A DNA stretch of 64,000 nucleotides from Winogradskyella vincentii (GTDB lineage: Bacteria > Bacteroidota > Bacteroidia > Flavobacteriales > Flavobacteriaceae): assembly GCF_020166345.1 (NCBI RefSeq), contig NZ_JAIUJS010000002.1:248001-312000 (forward strand), written 5' to 3'. This document shows positions 35,912 to 44,851 of the stretch, one piece after another (within the stretch, counting starts at the first letter, position 1; every line of letters starts with the position of its first letter). The notes under the pieces are model-generated. The model saw nothing but the letters and a program-made list of their open reading frames with translations. It did no database searches and was not told the origin of the DNA. The translations under genes and the position numbers were made by a program.

Positions 35912-36477
35912 TGAAAGGTTTACTTCAAGACATCGAACAGTGCACAATTTGCAAACAACATCTTCCGCTTGGTCCTAGACCAGTTGTTACCGGACATACT
36001 AATTCAAAAATTGTAATTATAGGTCAAGCTCCTGGAACGAAGGTTCATGAGTCTGGAATTCCCTGGGATGATCAAAGTGGTAAAAAGTTAAGACAATGGT
36101 TGAATGTTACCGATGAGCAGTTTTACAACACCCAAAACTTTGCTATTGTACCAATGGGTTTTTGTTATCCAGGAAAAGGAAAAACAGGCGATTTACCACC
36201 AAGACCTGAGTGTGCGCCACAGTGGCATGAAAAGCTTTTAGAAAAAATGCCGCATATTGAATTGATAATTTTAGTTGGTGCATATGCTCAGCAATATTAT
36301 TTAAAAGACAAAAAGACCTTAACACAGCGAGTGGGTGATTATCAAAGCTATTTGCCAAAATATTTTCCAATACCACATCCTTCACCAACAAATAGGTTTT
36401 GGCGTGCAAAAAACCCGTGGTTTGAGGAATCTATTGTGCCTGAAATTAAATTGATAATAAGGCGAATCTTAGAATAA
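35911..36477 (+). CDS. Uracil-DNA glycosylase family protein
   Basis: Base-excision repair glycosylase superfamily member of 188 aa. Motif 1 is GQAPGTKVHESGIPWDD near residue 38, with an aspartate-bearing region, and motif 2 is PIPHPSPTNRFW near residue 150. A CxxC pair (C11, C14) near the N-terminus hints at an iron-sulfur site as in family 4, but the second pair of ligands is not obvious. The start is GTG at 35911. Substrate range (uracil in double- or single-stranded DNA) cannot be read. Confidence 0.85.
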   Translation: MKGLLQDIEQCTICKQHLPLGPRPVVTGHTNSKIVIIGQAPGTKVHESGIPWDDQSGKKLRQWLNVTDEQFYNTQNFAIVPMGFCYPGKGKTGDLPPRPECAPQWHEKLLEKMPHIELIILVGAYAQQYYLKDKKTLTQRVGDYQSYLPKYFPIPHPSPTNRFWRAKNPWFEESIVPEIKLIIRRILE

Positions 36478-36484
36478 AGAACAC

Positions 36485-37087
36485 CTAATATTGAGACCCA
36501 TCGTGCTTGCCAACTTCAAAACTGTGTTTTCCAAGAAACTGATTACCACTTTCTATGGCTCCTTCTTCCATTGTTGTTCCCATAGAATCATTCCAACGAT
36601 TTAGGTATCCAAATAAAGATATTACACCTAACATTTCAACAATTTCACCTTCATCCCAATGTTTGTATAAGCGTTCTTTAATTTCGGCATTGACTGCATT
36701 AGGAACTTGGCTTGCGGCAAGGCTGAAATCTAAAGCAGCGCGCTCTGCCTCAGAAAAAGCGGGATGTGTTCTGTATTCCCAAATATTGTCCAATTGCTCC
36801 TGTTCAGCACCATAACGTTCAGCCGCTCTTATGGCATGGGCTTGGCAATAGCGACAACCAGTTGAGTTACTACTAACCCAAGCAATCATTCTTTTTAATG
36901 CAGAGGTAACTCTACCCTCATTTGCCATCACTGCTTTATTCAAATTTATAAATGCCTTGCTAATTGCAGGTCTTCTCTGCATTGTTAATACAGAATTAGG
37001 ACAAAATCCAAGCGTTTCATTAAAGAATTCAGCAAGTTTTTTGGTTTCTAAATCGTGTTCTGGAGATAACGGAGTTACTAATGCCAT
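36485..37087 (-). CDS. Carboxymuconolactone decarboxylase / AhpD-like peroxidase-related protein
   Basis: A 200-aa all-helical protein with the AhpD-type redox motif CRYCQAHA (C78, C81, H84), preceded by LKRMIAWVSSNSTG. Such proteins reduce peroxides or support alkylhydroperoxide reductase; the family is also labelled peroxidase-related. The gene is convergent with the uracil-DNA glycosylase gene (7-base gap) and divergent from the OsmC-like gene, another peroxide-defence protein, so an oxidative-stress role fits the context. Confidence 0.85.
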   Translation of the reverse strand: MALVTPLSPEHDLETKKLAEFFNETLGFCPNSVLTMQRRPAISKAFINLNKAVMANEGRVTSALKRMIAWVSSNSTGCRYCQAHAIRAAERYGAEQEQLDNIWEYRTHPAFSEAERAALDFSLAASQVPNAVNAEIKERLYKHWDEGEIVEMLGVISLFGYLNRWNDSMGTTMEEGAIESGNQFLGKHSFEVGKHDGSQY

Positions 37088-37152
37088 ATGTGTTTTTTTA
37101 GTGGTATTTTTGAATGTACAAGATAAGAGTTCTAATATTTAATCTAAAAAAT

Positions 37153-37590
37153 ATGGTTGATAAAATCACAACTCACTGGCAAGGTGATTTAACATTTGAA
37201 TCAGATAATCCAAGTGGTAAATCTGTAATAATGGACACTAATATTGAGGGCCAATCAGAACGATTTGGGTTATCACCAAAAGCAATGATGTTGTCTTCAT
37301 TAGCAGGTTGTTCAGCTTTAGATGTTATATCAATTCTAAATAAAATGAATGAAGAAATAGACGATTTTAAAATTGAAGTATCTGGAGAATTAACGGATGA
37401 GCATCCTAAGTATTACCATTCAGTTGAGTTAGAATACCATTTCTATGGCGCTCATTTAAACAAGAAAAAATGTCAGCGTGCAGTTGATTTATCAGTGGAA
37501 AAGTATTGCGGTGTAATGGAAATGTTTAGACAATTTGCAAAAATTAAAACTAAGGTAATTTATCATATAGCCACCATACGTAACACCTAA
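37153..37590 (+). CDS. OsmC-family peroxiredoxin-like protein
   Basis: A 145-aa OsmC/Ohr-fold protein with the two conserved cysteines C53 (LAGCSALDV) and C119 (KYCGVMEM), which reduce organic peroxides in characterised members. The N-terminus MVDKITTHWQGDLTFES matches relatives and sets the start at 37153, although the frame is open from 37114. It stands alone between the AhpD-like gene and recJ. Confidence 0.88.
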   Translation: MVDKITTHWQGDLTFESDNPSGKSVIMDTNIEGQSERFGLSPKAMMLSSLAGCSALDVISILNKMNEEIDDFKIEVSGELTDEHPKYYHSVELEYHFYGAHLNKKKCQRAVDLSVEKYCGVMEMFRQFAKIKTKVIYHIATIRNT

Positions 37591-37616
37591 AATATTAGCC
37601 ATACCTATACTTTTTT

Positions 37617-39308
37617 ATGCGCTGGACTTTAAAACCAAAACCTGAAGCTTCAAAAATCAATTTATTGAAAGAAGCCTTAAATGTTGATGATATTGTTGCC
37701 ACACTATTGTTGCAGCGAGGTATTGAGACTTTTGACGATGCTAAAACATTTTTTAGGCCAAGCTTTGATGATTTACACGATCCTTATTTAATGATGGATA
37801 TGGCATGTGCAGTTTCTAGAATTGAAGAAGCCATAGCAAATAGTGAAAATATTTTGGTCTACGGTGATTATGATGTAGATGGTACAACGGCCGTGGCTTT
37901 AATGTCTTCTTATCTTAAGACAAGAACAGATTCTGTAGCCACTTATATACCTGATAGATATGAAGAAGGATATGGTATTTCTTTTAAAGGAATTGACTTT
38001 GCTGATGACAATGATTTCAGTTTAATTATAGCCTTAGATTGTGGAATAAAAGCTAATGATAAGATTAATTACGCCAAAGGAAAGGGTATTGATTTTATTA
38101 TATGTGATCACCATAGACCAGGAGAACAAATTCCTGATGCCGTTGCGGTGTTAGACCCAAAACGAGAGGATTGTCATTATCCTTTCAAGGAATTATGTGG
38201 CTGTGGTGTGGGATTTAAGTTGATTTCTGCCTTAGCTGCCAATCAGGGACAATCTGTTGAAGAATTAATTGAATATTTGGATTTAGTAGCAACTGCTATT
38301 GGAGCAGACATTGTGCCTATAATTGGAGAGAATAGGGCTTTGGCTTATTTGGGGTTGCAGGTTATTAATTCTAATCCACGACCCGGAATGAAGGCCATAA
38401 TAGCTGAGGTAAAAAAAGAAGAACTCACAATTACAGATGTTGTTTTTATTATTGCACCTCGAATAAATGCAGCTGGTAGAATGAAGCATGGAAATCATGC
38501 AGTTACATTGCTAACGGAGACAGATTTTAATTTAGCCGCAGCCTATGCTGTAGATATCGATCAATTTAATACAGATAGAAAAGAAACAGACAAGAGAATA
38601 ACCGAAGAAGCCCTGCTTCAAATTGAGAGCAATAACGAACAAGAAAAGTTCACCACGGTTGTTTATGATGAAAACTGGCATAAAGGAGTTATTGGTATTG
38701 TTGCATCAAGATTAACAGAAACATATTACAGACCTACTCTGGTTTTTACTAAAAGCGGAGACAAACTTGCTGCATCTGCTAGATCGGTTAAAGGCTTTGA
38801 CGTCTATAATGCATTAGAAGCCTGCTCAGAATATATAGAACAGTTTGGCGGACATAAGTATGCTGCGGGTTTAACGTTGTTGCCTGAAAATTATGAGGCT
38901 TTTAAAACTAAATTTGAAAGTGTTGTCAAGGAATCTATAGATCCAAAATTACTGACACCAGAACTTAAAGTTGATTTAGAGATCGATTTACATCAGGTAG
39001 ACAATAGATTAATGCGAATTTTAAAACAATTTGCACCATTTGGCCCTGGAAATATGACGCCTGTTTTTATGACACAAAACATTAAGGATACAGGTTGGGG
39101 AAAATGTGTAGGCGAAGACAATAAACATCTGCGACTTACGGCAACCCAAAATGGTTCTGAAAACATTGTTTGTATTGGTTTTGGTCTTGGTGACAAGTTA
39201 GATGTCATTAAGAATAACAAATTATTTAATGTGGCCTATACAATTGATGAAAACCATTGGAATGGTAGAATTAGTATTCAATTAAAACTAAAAGATTTAA
39301 AAGAGTAG
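37617..39308 (+). CDS. recJ: Single-stranded-DNA-specific exonuclease RecJ
   Basis: 5'-3' exonuclease of recombination and mismatch repair. The 563-aa protein has the DHH-family metal motifs: VYGDYDVDGTTAV at residues 81-93 and DHH at 164-166 in ICDHHRPGEQIP, followed by the DHHA1 motif GGHKYAAGL near residue 421 and an OB-fold C-terminus (FAPFGPGNMTPVF and onward). The length is usual for flavobacterial RecJ. The next gene begins three bases after its stop. Confidence 0.96.
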   Translation: MRWTLKPKPEASKINLLKEALNVDDIVATLLLQRGIETFDDAKTFFRPSFDDLHDPYLMMDMACAVSRIEEAIANSENILVYGDYDVDGTTAVALMSSYLKTRTDSVATYIPDRYEEGYGISFKGIDFADDNDFSLIIALDCGIKANDKINYAKGKGIDFIICDHHRPGEQIPDAVAVLDPKREDCHYPFKELCGCGVGFKLISALAANQGQSVEELIEYLDLVATAIGADIVPIIGENRALAYLGLQVINSNPRPGMKAIIAEVKKEELTITDVVFIIAPRINAAGRMKHGNHAVTLLTETDFNLAAAYAVDIDQFNTDRKETDKRITEEALLQIESNNEQEKFTTVVYDENWHKGVIGIVASRLTETYYRPTLVFTKSGDKLAASARSVKGFDVYNALEACSEYIEQFGGHKYAAGLTLLPENYEAFKTKFESVVKESIDPKLLTPELKVDLEIDLHQVDNRLMRILKQFAPFGPGNMTPVFMTQNIKDTGWGKCVGEDNKHLRLTATQNGSENIVCIGFGLGDKLDVIKNNKLFNVAYTIDENHWNGRISIQLKLKDLKE

Positions 39309-39311
39309 ATT

Positions 39312-40589
39312 TTGGGAAAGAATGATCCGTATGAAGCATTAAGATTTAAAGAGTTCAAAGTATTTCTTTTAGCACGCTTTGCCCTTGTGTTTGGTTGGTC
39401 TATGCAGTTTGTAGTTATAGAGTGGCAGGTGTATTCGTTGACTAATGATGAGTTGAGTTTAGGAATAATTGGCTTGTGTGAGTTTTTGCCCGCTTTTTTC
39501 TTGGCACCATTTGCTGGACATATTGTGGATAGAAAAGAAAAACGGAACCTCTTTGCGCTATGCATAACCTTATTTTCATTAATTAGTTTTGGTCTGTTTT
39601 GGTTGTCATCAGAATATATTTCTGACATATGGAGTACAAATTATATCCTTATTGGGATTTACAGTCTAGTATTTTTTGGAGGTGTGTTGAGAGCTTTTTT
39701 TGGTCCTACAATTTTTTCACTTATCGCTCTGTTAGTTCCTAAAAAGGCATATCCAAATGCAGCAACATGGAGTAGCAGTACATGGAAAGGTGCAGCCGTA
39801 TTTGGAGCTCTTTTTGGCGGGTTTTTTATTGCTTGGATAGGAATTAATACAACATTAGGTATAATATTTTTACTGGTACTATTTGCGTTGTTGCTTGTTA
39901 TGCAAATTGACAAAAAACCAATCATGAACAAAAAGACCAATGAGTCAGTAAAGGAAAGCTTAAAGGTAGGTTTAAGGTTTGTGTTTAATGACAAGGTTAT
40001 TTTAGGTGCTTTAACACTAGATATGATTGCGGTACTTTTTGGAGGTGCCGTTGCAATATTCGCGGTATTTGCAAAAGACATTTTAGAAGCAGGACCAGAA
40101 GGATTTGGATTATTAAATGCCGCGTTATCTTCAGGAAGCATTATTACTATGCTAGCAACAACCTATATTCCTATTACAAAAAGTACAGGCAAGAAGTTAC
40201 TTGTCTCTGTATTTGGATTTGGTATATTCATGATAATTTTTGGCGCTTCAAAACTATTGTGGTTGAGTGTTTTAGCACTGTTTTTCTCTGGTGTTTTTGA
40301 TGGAATTTCTATGGTGGTAAGACAAACTATTTTACAAATTAAAACACCTGATGAAATGCGAGGTAGAGTTGGTGCAGTTAATTCAATGTTTGTTGGGTCA
40401 TCAAATGAATTGGGAGCTTTGGAGAGTGGAGTTGCTGCTAGGATATTTGGTGCGCCTTTAGCTGTAGTATTAGGAGGAATAGTTACCCTAATAACCGTTA
40501 CGGCTATAGGCTTAAAGAATAAACCGTTGAGAGAATTAGATTTAAGAAAGGATGTTGAGGAGCATTATGAAGATGTTAAATCGTCATAA
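39312..40589 (+). CDS. MFS transporter
   Basis: A 425-aa 12-helix major facilitator, beginning (TTG start) with MGKNDPYEALRFKEFKVFLL. The cytoplasmic loop after helix 2 reads AGHIVDRKEKRN, a clear version of the MFS signature. The family resembles MFS_3 / enterobactin-exporter-type proteins, so drug or metabolite export is possible, but substrate cannot be named. It follows recJ by three bases and overlaps the 3' end of lpxH by 25 bases in the convergent direction. Confidence 0.85.
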   Translation: MGKNDPYEALRFKEFKVFLLARFALVFGWSMQFVVIEWQVYSLTNDELSLGIIGLCEFLPAFFLAPFAGHIVDRKEKRNLFALCITLFSLISFGLFWLSSEYISDIWSTNYILIGIYSLVFFGGVLRAFFGPTIFSLIALLVPKKAYPNAATWSSSTWKGAAVFGALFGGFFIAWIGINTTLGIIFLLVLFALLLVMQIDKKPIMNKKTNESVKESLKVGLRFVFNDKVILGALTLDMIAVLFGGAVAIFAVFAKDILEAGPEGFGLLNAALSSGSIITMLATTYIPITKSTGKKLLVSVFGFGIFMIIFGASKLLWLSVLALFFSGVFDGISMVVRQTILQIKTPDEMRGRVGAVNSMFVGSSNELGALESGVAARIFGAPLAVVLGGIVTLITVTAIGLKNKPLRELDLRKDVEEHYEDVKSS

Positions 40590-41353
40590 GTCTTTAGTGT
40601 TAATTCTTTACCATCAAACTCACCATAGGTGTAATACTGAATCCAATCACCTAAATTCACATATTTAGAGTTGTCTGTTAATTCAATTTCAAGCGGTAAG
40701 TGTCTGTGACCAAACACGAAAAAATCACGGTGTTTGTCTTCTAATTTTCGTTTACTATATTTTACAAGCCATTCATTTTCCTCTCCCAAAAACTTAGCAT
40801 CTTCGTCTCCTGAAATCAATTTATTTTTTACCGATAAGTATTGTGCTATTTTAACACCTATATCAGGATGGAGCCATTTAAAAAGCCATTTAAAAAAAGG
40901 ATTTGTAAAAACCTTTTTCATTCGTTTATAACCTTTATCGCCTGGCCCAAGACCATCACCATGCCCTATAAAAAACCTTGAATTTTTTATTATAAATTCT
41001 TCAGGTTTATGATAGACCGGAATACCAAGTTCTTCTTCAAAATAGCTGTTCATCCATAAATCGTGGTTACCAACAAAAAAATAAACAGGAATGCCAGAAT
41101 CACTTATCTCAGCTAATTTACCTAGAGTTCTAGTAAAACCTTTTGGGACAACTGTTTTATATTCAAACCAAAAATCAAATAAATCACCAATTAAAAAAAT
41201 GGCCGCCGCATCTTTTTTCACATCATTTAGCCAAGACACAAATTTTTTTTCTCTTGGGAGTGATTCTTCTTTTGTAGGTGCACCTAAATGATTGTCTGAA
41301 GCAAAATAAACCTTCTTTCCAGAAGGAACTTCTATGTGAATTGGATTACTCAT
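40565..41353 (-). CDS. lpxH: UDP-2,3-diacylglucosamine diphosphatase (LpxH-type)
   Basis: Hydrolyses UDP-diacylglucosamine to lipid X in lipid A synthesis. The 262-aa metallophosphatase has D20 and H22 (FASDNHLG), D57 (GDLFDFW), N96-H97 (GNHDLW), then GHGDGLGPG and GHRHLP near residue 220. The LpxH-like GDLFDFWF and a histidine-rich core support the assignment over a generic phosphoesterase. The ATG at 41353 is used. It overlaps the queD 3' end by eight bases, and the unit reads small membrane proteins - queD - lpxH. Confidence 0.85.
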   Translation of the reverse strand: MSNPIHIEVPSGKKVYFASDNHLGAPTKEESLPREKKFVSWLNDVKKDAAAIFLIGDLFDFWFEYKTVVPKGFTRTLGKLAEISDSGIPVYFFVGNHDLWMNSYFEEELGIPVYHKPEEFIIKNSRFFIGHGDGLGPGDKGYKRMKKVFTNPFFKWLFKWLHPDIGVKIAQYLSVKNKLISGDEDAKFLGEENEWLVKYSKRKLEDKHRDFFVFGHRHLPLEIELTDNSKYVNLGDWIQYYTYGEFDGKELTLKTYDDLTSS

Positions 41354-41798
41354 TGTCTGAAGCAAACCACTCAGCAAAGCTAGTTGCAGTTTCTTGTAGT
41401 TTTAAAGAATGTAATTTTATATTTTCTGGAAGTCGCTTTTTAATCTTGTCTGCAAAATCAATAACCATCATTTCGCTGGTAGGTTGATAATCCACTAACA
41501 AAACATTATGTCCTCGATCTTCTAATTCTTTTGCCAGTTCAATATGTGGTGTGTTTTTATTGAAAACCGTAGCGTGGTCAAAAACATTTACAATTTCTTC
41601 TTTGACTATTTTCTTTAAATCACCAAAGTCAATCACCATACCAAATTTTACATTGGTATTATCTGAAATAGGAATTCCAATAACAGTAACATCTAACCTG
41701 TAACTGTGGCCATGTACATTTTTGCATTTACCATCATAGCCGTAAAGTGCGTGACCAGTTTCAAAAGAAAACTGTTTTGTAATTCTAATATTAGTCAT
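41346..41798 (-). CDS. queD: 6-carboxytetrahydropterin synthase
   Basis: Queuosine-pathway enzyme converting dihydroneopterin triphosphate to carboxytetrahydropterin. The 150-aa protein has the zinc ligands H16, H29 and H31, the catalytic cysteine C25 (YDGKCKNVHGHS) and the later FDHATVFN and SEMMVIDFA motifs. Its ATG overlaps the stop codon of a 25-residue membrane protein (TAATG), a sign of coupling. The downstream partner is lpxH. Confidence 0.92.
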   Translation of the reverse strand: MTNIRITKQFSFETGHALYGYDGKCKNVHGHSYRLDVTVIGIPISDNTNVKFGMVIDFGDLKKIVKEEIVNVFDHATVFNKNTPHIELAKELEDRGHNVLLVDYQPTSEMMVIDFADKIKKRLPENIKLHSLKLQETATSFAEWFASDNE

Positions 41799-41875
41799 TA
41801 GCGCCTTCTATTTCTATTGACAAAATAAATAACAATTAATGCAATTGCTAGTATTAAAAAAAGATAATTCCCCAT
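41798..41875 (-). CDS. 25-residue single-span membrane protein
   Basis: A 26-codon ATG frame: a nearly entirely hydrophobic helix (GNYLFLILAIALIVIYF) with a strongly basic tail (VNRNRRR). It starts directly after the TAG of the 52-residue protein gene and its stop overlaps the queD start, so it is embedded in a translationally coupled chain. The positive-inside pattern suggests an N-out, C-in small membrane protein. Function unknown. Confidence 0.65.
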   Translation of the reverse strand: MGNYLFLILAIALIVIYFVNRNRRR

Positions 41876-42034
41876 CTATTCTTCCTTTATTCTGTTTTTG
41901 TTATATCGGTAAATTAAATAGGCAATTATCACAAGTATTACAAAAGGTAACATGCTTCCAATGAAAACACCAATACTGTAACTATCGTCTGGTGCTTCCT
42001 TGATTTTTTGTTCAATATCGACTTGTTGTAACAT
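41876..42034 (-). CDS. 52-residue single-span membrane protein
   Basis: A 53-codon ATG frame. The first 20 residues are hydrophilic (MLQQVDIEQKIKEAPDDSYS); residues about 21-43 form one membrane helix (IGVFIGSMLPFVILVIIAYL and two more) followed by a basic tail (YRYNKNRIKEE). It lies directly before the 25-residue membrane protein gene. Perfect packing with two small genes and queD makes random occurrence unlikely. Confidence 0.65.
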   Translation of the reverse strand: MLQQVDIEQKIKEAPDDSYSIGVFIGSMLPFVILVIIAYLIYRYNKNRIKEE

Positions 42035-42078
42035 ATATAGTAGCCTATTCAATTAACCCAAAAATGATTGGTTCAAAT

Positions 42079-43413
42079 TTAAGTGTTTTCGGCTAGTGTT
42101 CTGAATGTTTTTCTGAATTTAATAATTAATGGCAATCCCCTTGCAATAATCCACAATGTAAAAGCCGTGAAAATACCATATAGTTTATAGCCTAAATTAT
42201 CAGTAGCAATAATCACAGGTATAAATACTAGAAGAGTTGAAAATAACAGAACATTTCTTAAATATTGCATTTTACCAAGCCCTTTAAAAACACCATCAAA
42301 TATAAAAGCTAGGGCACAAAGTGGTTGCATTGCAAGTACAATCCAAAATATGTTATAGAACTCACTCAGAACGTTTTGATCATCCGTAAAAATACTTCCT
42401 ATTGGGAAGTATAGCAACCCTCCAATAATAGCAATCGTTAAGCCTATTAATATTCCATATTTAATCAGCTTATTGCTCAAATCTATTAAGCTTTTATATT
42501 CTTTTGCACCATACAGTTTACCGGATAATATATTTCCCGCACTAGCATAACCATCAATTAAAAATGCACCTAAAAACCAAAGATTAATTGCGATTGTATA
42601 TGCAGCAATATAGGTTGGTCCATATTTAGTAGCGAAGCTAGTTCCAAAATATAGTGCTACGTTTAATGCAATGGTTCGTATAAACAGATTAACAATCATT
42701 AAAGCAAAACGTTTAATCTCTGGGTTGAACGGGAACCTTACCAATAAAGGAATATCGGTTTTGATTAATAAGTAATAAACAGATAGACCTGCCATAATGA
42801 TTTGTGCTATAACACTTGCATATGCAGCACCTTGAATATGTAGTGCGGGTATTATGCCTTCAATACCATAAACTAGGACAATGTCCAATATGATATTCGC
42901 TACAGAGCCTGCAATTGCTATTATCATTGGATGAAAAGTGTTTTGTAATCCTCTAAATGTACCAAAAACAGCAATCGTAAATAGGGTAAATGGAAAGCCA
43001 AAAACTCTAATTTGGTAGTACTCAATACTATAATTTAAAATAAGATCTGATGCATTATAAAGCTTGAAAATTTGAGAGGCAAAAGGATAAGTAGCTAAAA
43101 TAATAAGGATACTTAATGATGTTATTAAAAAAATAGCCTGTGCTGGCAAATTTTTTACTTCACCTAATTTGTCTGCTCCTAAATATTGGGACACAATTGA
43201 TGAAATAGCGCTACGCGTTTGCCCTAAAACCCAAATAAGCATTGATAAAAAGGTTGTAACTATACCAACCGCAGCCAATGACTCAGTGGCATTTAAATCC
43301 ATATTACCAATAATGGCAGCGTCTGTTAAGGACAATATGGGTTCTGAAATACCAGAAATTAGAGCTGGTATTGCCAATTTGTTGATTTGCTTTAGTGTAA
43401 TTTTGGTGCTCAA
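42079..43413 (-). CDS. MATE-family efflux transporter
   Basis: A 444-aa 12-helix multidrug and toxin extrusion protein. The N-terminus LAIPALISGISEPILSLTDAAIIG carries the MATE motif around a conserved proline and aspartate, and the second half repeats the pattern (AAYTIAINLWFLGAFLIDG). Probably a cation-coupled exporter of drugs or metabolites. It overlaps the GNAT gene by four bases, so the two are likely cotranscribed. Confidence 0.9.
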   Translation of the reverse strand: MSTKITLKQINKLAIPALISGISEPILSLTDAAIIGNMDLNATESLAAVGIVTTFLSMLIWVLGQTRSAISSIVSQYLGADKLGEVKNLPAQAIFLITSLSILIILATYPFASQIFKLYNASDLILNYSIEYYQIRVFGFPFTLFTIAVFGTFRGLQNTFHPMIIAIAGSVANIILDIVLVYGIEGIIPALHIQGAAYASVIAQIIMAGLSVYYLLIKTDIPLLVRFPFNPEIKRFALMIVNLFIRTIALNVALYFGTSFATKYGPTYIAAYTIAINLWFLGAFLIDGYASAGNILSGKLYGAKEYKSLIDLSNKLIKYGILIGLTIAIIGGLLYFPIGSIFTDDQNVLSEFYNIFWIVLAMQPLCALAFIFDGVFKGLGKMQYLRNVLLFSTLLVFIPVIIATDNLGYKLYGIFTAFTLWIIARGLPLIIKFRKTFRTLAENT

Positions 43414-43910
43414 AGTACTAATTCATAACAATGAAAAGGGTATTTGCTTTGTTTTGGAAAGAAAATATCACCTAATCTTTTATAGCCACGAAGTTCGTAA
43501 AACTTTTGGTTTCTCTTGTTCTGTGAAAAGGTATCTAATCTAATAGAGCTATAGCTGTTTTCTATGGCAAATTTTTCCGCAAAATCCATGAGAACTCGTG
43601 CAAAGCCCTTCCCCTGATTATCTGGATGAATTGCCAATCTATGAATATAAATATTGTTCTCATTTTTTGTTAACCATTTTATTGGTACATATTCATCATC
43701 CATTAGATTCGAGATTACAATAGAGCCTATAATTTTTTCATTAACCTCTAGCACATACAATTCATTACGCGCAATATCATTTATGAAGGCATTTTTATTC
43801 GGGTAGTGTTCATTCCACTGATAAATCCCCTTTTCTATCATTGATTTAGCACATGCCTTAGTCATTAGCATTATAGTTGATATGTCTTCTAGTGTAGCCT
43901 TTCGAATCAT
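43410..43910 (-). CDS. GNAT-family N-acetyltransferase
   Basis: A 166-aa acetyltransferase with the acetyl-CoA pyrophosphate-binding motif HRLAIHPDNQGKGFARVLM (R/Q-x2-G-x-G/A equivalent QGKGFA) and IRLDTFSQNKRNQKFYELRGYKR near the C-terminus. The substrate is unknown. The ATG at 43910 is chosen because the family core begins there; longer in-frame starts would extend across the promoter region of the divergent stress-protein gene. Confidence 0.82.
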   Translation of the reverse strand: MIRKATLEDISTIMLMTKACAKSMIEKGIYQWNEHYPNKNAFINDIARNELYVLEVNEKIIGSIVISNLMDDEYVPIKWLTKNENNIYIHRLAIHPDNQGKGFARVLMDFAEKFAIENSYSSIRLDTFSQNKRNQKFYELRGYKRLGDIFFPKQSKYPFHCYELVL

Positions 43911-43920
43911 TAATAAATTG

Positions 43921-43928
43921 TACTTTTG
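43921..43928 (+). promoter_or_regulatory. -7 promoter box of the universal stress protein gene
   Basis: TACTTTTG is a perfect TAnnTTTG box, 17 bases upstream of the ATG at 43946, in the gap between divergent genes. Confidence 0.45.
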
Positions 43929-43945
43929 CCTAAATTCCATATTCA

Positions 43946-44743
43946 ATGAAAACGATACTTGTTCCTGTAGGGTCTTCAAAAAACGCAAAATCACATTTGC
44001 AATATGCCGTAGATTTTGCAAAAGCATTTGGCGCTAAATTATATGTTGTTCAAATATATAATGTTTATACCAAAGCAGGAACCATGATAAAAATTGATCA
44101 TATTCTTGAAAGAGAATCTAAAGCCTTTTTAGATGACCTTGTATCTTCTATTGACACTAAAGGCGTAGACTTAAGCACGAGAACATTTAAAGGCAAATTA
44201 ATTGATACATTAGAAAAAGTTTGTAACGCCTTAGATGTAGATCTGATGCTTATAGAACCAAGGACAAATTCAATTAAGGATGAAGTTTATTTAGGAAAAA
44301 CCTCTGGTAGAATAGTAAAACGAACCCAAATACCGATTTTGATCGTACCAGAAAACTATGTGTATAAACCTATCGTTAAAATATTAATAGCAATGAAGTC
44401 TGCTATTATAAAAAAGGAGGGTGTTTTAAATCCTGTAAAATCTATTAAAAATCAATTTAAGGCGGTTGCTAATGCGCTATTGGTTAAAACACCGTATCAT
44501 AAAGAGGATGATTTTATATTAGAGGATGAATTAAAGGGTATGCTCACAAACATTACTTATGCTGAAAGCCCAACAACATTTCAAGCGGTTTTAGAACACT
44601 ATAAAAATCATAGCCCTGATCTATTGTGTGTGGTAAGACGAAAACGTGGTTTTTTCTCCAAGCTTTGGGAAAACAATACTATTTTTAAAAAAGACTTTCA
44701 CAGCTCAAAAATCCCTGTCCTAGTTTTAAGTGGTATGAAATAA
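43946..44743 (+). CDS. Universal stress protein
   Basis: A 265-aa protein with an intact UspA domain in the first half: MKTILVPVGSSKNAKSHLQYAV at the start, then VVQIYNVYTKAG. The second half (about 150-265) is a degenerate second Usp domain without a clear ATP-binding loop, so it could be a tandem-domain protein with one sensory half. Followed after five bases by the tRNA-Ala gene. Confidence 0.85.
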   Translation: MKTILVPVGSSKNAKSHLQYAVDFAKAFGAKLYVVQIYNVYTKAGTMIKIDHILERESKAFLDDLVSSIDTKGVDLSTRTFKGKLIDTLEKVCNALDVDLMLIEPRTNSIKDEVYLGKTSGRIVKRTQIPILIVPENYVYKPIVKILIAMKSAIIKKEGVLNPVKSIKNQFKAVANALLVKTPYHKEDDFILEDELKGMLTNITYAESPTTFQAVLEHYKNHSPDLLCVVRRKRGFFSKLWENNTIFKKDFHSSKIPVLVLSGMK

Positions 44744-44748
44744 TATTT

Positions 44749-44822
44749 GGGGATGTAGCTCAGCTGGCTAGAGCGCTTGACTGGCAGTCAAGAGGTCGGC
44801 GGTTCGAGTCCGCTCTTCTCCA
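44749..44822 (+). tRNA. tRNA-Ala (GGC anticodon)
   Basis: A 74-nt cloverleaf: D-stem GCTC/GAGC, anticodon stem CTTGA/TCAAG around the loop CTGGCAG with GGC anticodon, five-base variable loop and T-loop TTCGAGT. The acceptor has the G3-T70 pair that marks alanine tRNAs. The pair at position 6-67 is T-T, an unusual mismatch in the acceptor stem. CCA is not encoded; discriminator A at 44822. It begins five bases after the stress-protein stop codon. Confidence 0.9.
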
Positions 44823-44823
44823 C

Positions 44824-44851
44824 AAAAGCGTAATTTTAATTACGCTTTTTT
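44824..44851 (+). terminator. Bidirectional terminator of tRNA-Ala and the hydrolase gene
   Basis: Stem AAAAGCGTAAT / ATTACGCTTTT (a small loop) with T-rich flanks on both strands; the far arm includes the stop codon of the minus-strand hydrolase at 44840. It can terminate transcription from both sides. Confidence 0.75.

Noticed and set aside
39659..40141. Long minus-strand open frame (160 codons) opposite the MFS transporter gene
   Set aside because: It is antisense to a clearly coding membrane protein gene and has no family-like motif; low-complexity composition reflects the sense codons.
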